NCBI GenBank assembly: GCA_024234395.1
Contig: JACKOH010000003.1
Location: 124,001 to 188,000 of the forward strand
Source: Pseudomonadales bacterium
GTDB lineage: Bacteria > Pseudomonadota > Gammaproteobacteria > Pseudomonadales > Pseudohongiellaceae
Direction of reading: 5' to 3'
Length of the DNA stretch: 64,000 bases
The notes under the pieces were generated by a model. The model worked only from the letters and a program-made list of their open reading frames with translations. It was not told the origin of the DNA and searched no databases. Below, in pieces: positions 62,969-64,000 of this stretch. The translations under genes and the position numbers were made by a program. The first letter of the stretch is position 1. Each line of letters opens with the position of its first letter.

Positions 62969-63361
62969 TCAGGGCGCCACGATGTTGATATTGTCCAGGC
63001 CGTTGTAGCGGTCAAGGATCGACTCACCGGCCGGGTAACCACGTTCGGACAGGATGTAGGCGACAATATCCGTGTATTCGGAATCCAGCAGAGAGCCGGG
63101 ATTTTCGGCCGGCATCTCCGCGACAATCGCAAACCAGAAATCCAGCAGCGGTTTGTCCTGCCAATACTCCCAGATATCGGCGTAAAACTTCATGTCGTGG
63201 CAGGTTCCGCAGTGGGTATCGTAGACGACCCGGCCGGTCTCCGCCTGGGATTGTGTAAAAACTCCATCTTTGACTGTCAGTTGCTGCCCATAGACAGCGG
63301 ATATTGACAAAGCCGACAGTAAAGCCATCGCCGATAATACTTTCCCGGACAATCTGAACAC
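62969..63361 (-). CDS. small exported c-type cytochrome
   Basis: 130 residues with a signal peptide (MALLSALSISAVYGQ). One haem motif CGTCH lies near residue 51, in VYDTHCGTCHDMKFYADIWEYWQDKPLLDFWFAIVAEMPAENPG; the Met after AE is a likely sixth haem ligand. The C-terminal helix is SEYTDIVAYILSERGYPAG. It would carry electrons in the periplasm. The gene is 178 bases upstream of the peptidase gene on the same strand, and its promoter faces that of the AidB-type gene at 63530. Confidence 0.87.
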   Translation of the reverse strand: MFRLSGKVLSAMALLSALSISAVYGQQLTVKDGVFTQSQAETGRVVYDTHCGTCHDMKFYADIWEYWQDKPLLDFWFAIVAEMPAENPGSLLDSEYTDIVAYILSERGYPAGESILDRYNGLDNINIVAP

Positions 63362-63529
63362 TTGGATTTCCTTGAAGGTCGAATTACTGATTCAGTATCC
63401 CACCGATGCAGTGCCAAATCCACTTCTCAGGATCAGTTATCATTAAGGAAGCTCCTTGAGCGATGAGTCAACCATAGTAAACTCGGATCTCAAGCCCACA
63501 ATCCCTGGTTCGCTAATACGTTAACGCCT

Positions 63530-64000
63530 ATGTCCACCAGCGATCGATTCCTCACTCATTCCGTTCACAATCAGCCAACTCCACTGACTGATTACAATGC
63601 CTGGCTCACCGACCAGGCGCTGATCGACGCCGTGGAATGGGAAGGCGGGCAGTGGGCTGCCCCTGTCCTGTCGGCCTACGGCGAACTGGTGGGCGGAGAG
63701 ATGATGGAACTGGGTCGGCAGGCAAACGGTAATCCACCCCGGCTTCAGGCATTTGACCGCTACGGCCACCGTATCGATGAAGTCGATTTTCATCCCGCCT
63801 ACCTCGAACTCATGGGCCTGGCCACGAGCCATGGTGTCCATAACCTGTCCTGGGTCAATCCGGGTCAGCCGGGAGCTCACGTGGCCCGCGCCGCGCTCCT
63901 GTATTTATCCACCCAGGCCGACGCCGGTACCTGCTGCCCGCTGACCATGACCCATGCCGCAGTTCCGGCACTGCGACATGCCCCCGATCTGGCCACCGAA
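63530..64000 (+). CDS. AidB-type acyl-CoA dehydrogenase, 5' part
   Basis: The frame starts at ATG 63530 and runs open to the end of the window (157 codons). The N-terminus THSVHNQPTPLTDYNAWLTDQALIDAVEW, then MELGRQANGNPPRLQAFDRYGHRIDEVDFHPAYLELMGLATSHGVHNLSW and AALLYLSTQADAGTCCPLTMTHAAVPALR, matches the opening of AidB and its relatives. AidB is a flavoprotein of the acyl-CoA dehydrogenase superfamily linked to the adaptive response to alkylated DNA. The catalytic and DNA-binding parts lie outside the window. Regulation by Ada cannot be judged from the short upstream region. Confidence 0.88.
   Translation, partial: MSTSDRFLTHSVHNQPTPLTDYNAWLTDQALIDAVEWEGGQWAAPVLSAYGELVGGEMMELGRQANGNPPRLQAFDRYGHRIDEVDFHPAYLELMGLATSHGVHNLSWVNPGQPGAHVARAALLYLSTQADAGTCCPLTMTHAAVPALRHAPDLATE

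Noticed and set aside
62791..63132. Long upstream extension of the peptidase reading frame
   Set aside because: The extension overlaps the cytochrome gene in another frame, and the peptidase signal peptide begins at 62790; the extra residues have no family pattern.
1..64000. CRISPR arrays, phage or integrative-element genes
   Set aside because: No spaced direct repeats, integrase, capsid, terminase or relaxase patterns were seen; the tRNA-Thr gene has no repeated 3' end fragment that would mark an attachment site in the window.

Overview
This 64 kb window looks like chromosomal DNA of a free-living aerobic gammaproteobacterium, probably marine or aquatic. The tRNA-Thr(CGT) is close to the enterobacterial form. 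The MprF, RimK-like, IlvD, QmcA/NfeD, HAE1-type RND and AidB proteins all look proteobacterial. Many gene products carry Sec, Tat or lipoprotein export signals, and there are many small c-type cytochromes. I cannot fix the genus; a Pseudohongiella/OM182-like or other oligotrophic marine lineage is only a guess. No phage, plasmid, CRISPR or rRNA was seen.

Layout. 1-4.3 kb: the end of a YkgJ-type cysteine-cluster gene, two exported unknowns, and a three-gene cassette (haem lipoprotein, HupE/UreJ membrane protein, single-pass membrane-anchored protein). 4.4-12.4 kb, minus strand: a DUF6152-type protein, a lipoprotein of unknown function, a GMC flavin dehydrogenase operon (Tat small subunit, flavoprotein, small exported protein), and the two-gene 2-oxoacid:ferredoxin oxidoreductase. 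12.8-20.3 kb: DUF1653 protein, lytic transglycosylase, a 270-bp MITE-like element with 25-bp terminal inverted repeats, a polytopic membrane protein, a DCC-thioredoxin/HTTM-type fusion, and a second GMC dehydrogenase pair. 20.4-29 kb, minus strand: MprF, an alpha/beta hydrolase, a decayed nei gene, and an RND pump with its adaptor. 29.4-36.1 kb: sulfite dehydrogenase-like molybdoenzyme with its cytochrome, several small genes, tRNA-Thr, and a copper monooxygenase-like cytochrome fusion with its exported neighbour.

36.3-40.1 kb is the most telling regulatory region. A His-rich exported protein and a TonB-dependent copper receptor (OprC/NosA type) each have an FNR/ANR-type palindrome upstream and an intrinsic terminator downstream, which suggests low-oxygen control of copper uptake. 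40.2-45.7 kb: RimK-like ligase, then a tight operon of di-haem peroxidase, Tat-exported metallophosphoesterase and mono-haem cytochrome, followed by two small genes. 46.1-52.8 kb: membrane AraC-type regulator, parallel beta-helix protein, NfeD/QmcA pair, and IlvD. 53-64 kb: BamA/TamA-like outer-membrane protein, TolB/TPR membrane protein, MFS transporter, sulfotransferase, zinc-ribbon membrane protein, a second exported unknown with the same repeated motif, an exported M20 peptidase with a small cytochrome gene upstream, and the start of an AidB-type acyl-CoA dehydrogenase.

Taken together, the window describes a cell that oxidises small organic and inorganic substrates in the periplasm (two GMC dehydrogenases, sulfite dehydrogenase, at least six c-type cytochromes), needs copper, and remodels its envelope. 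Family names come from motif recognition in the translated sequence; no database search was run.
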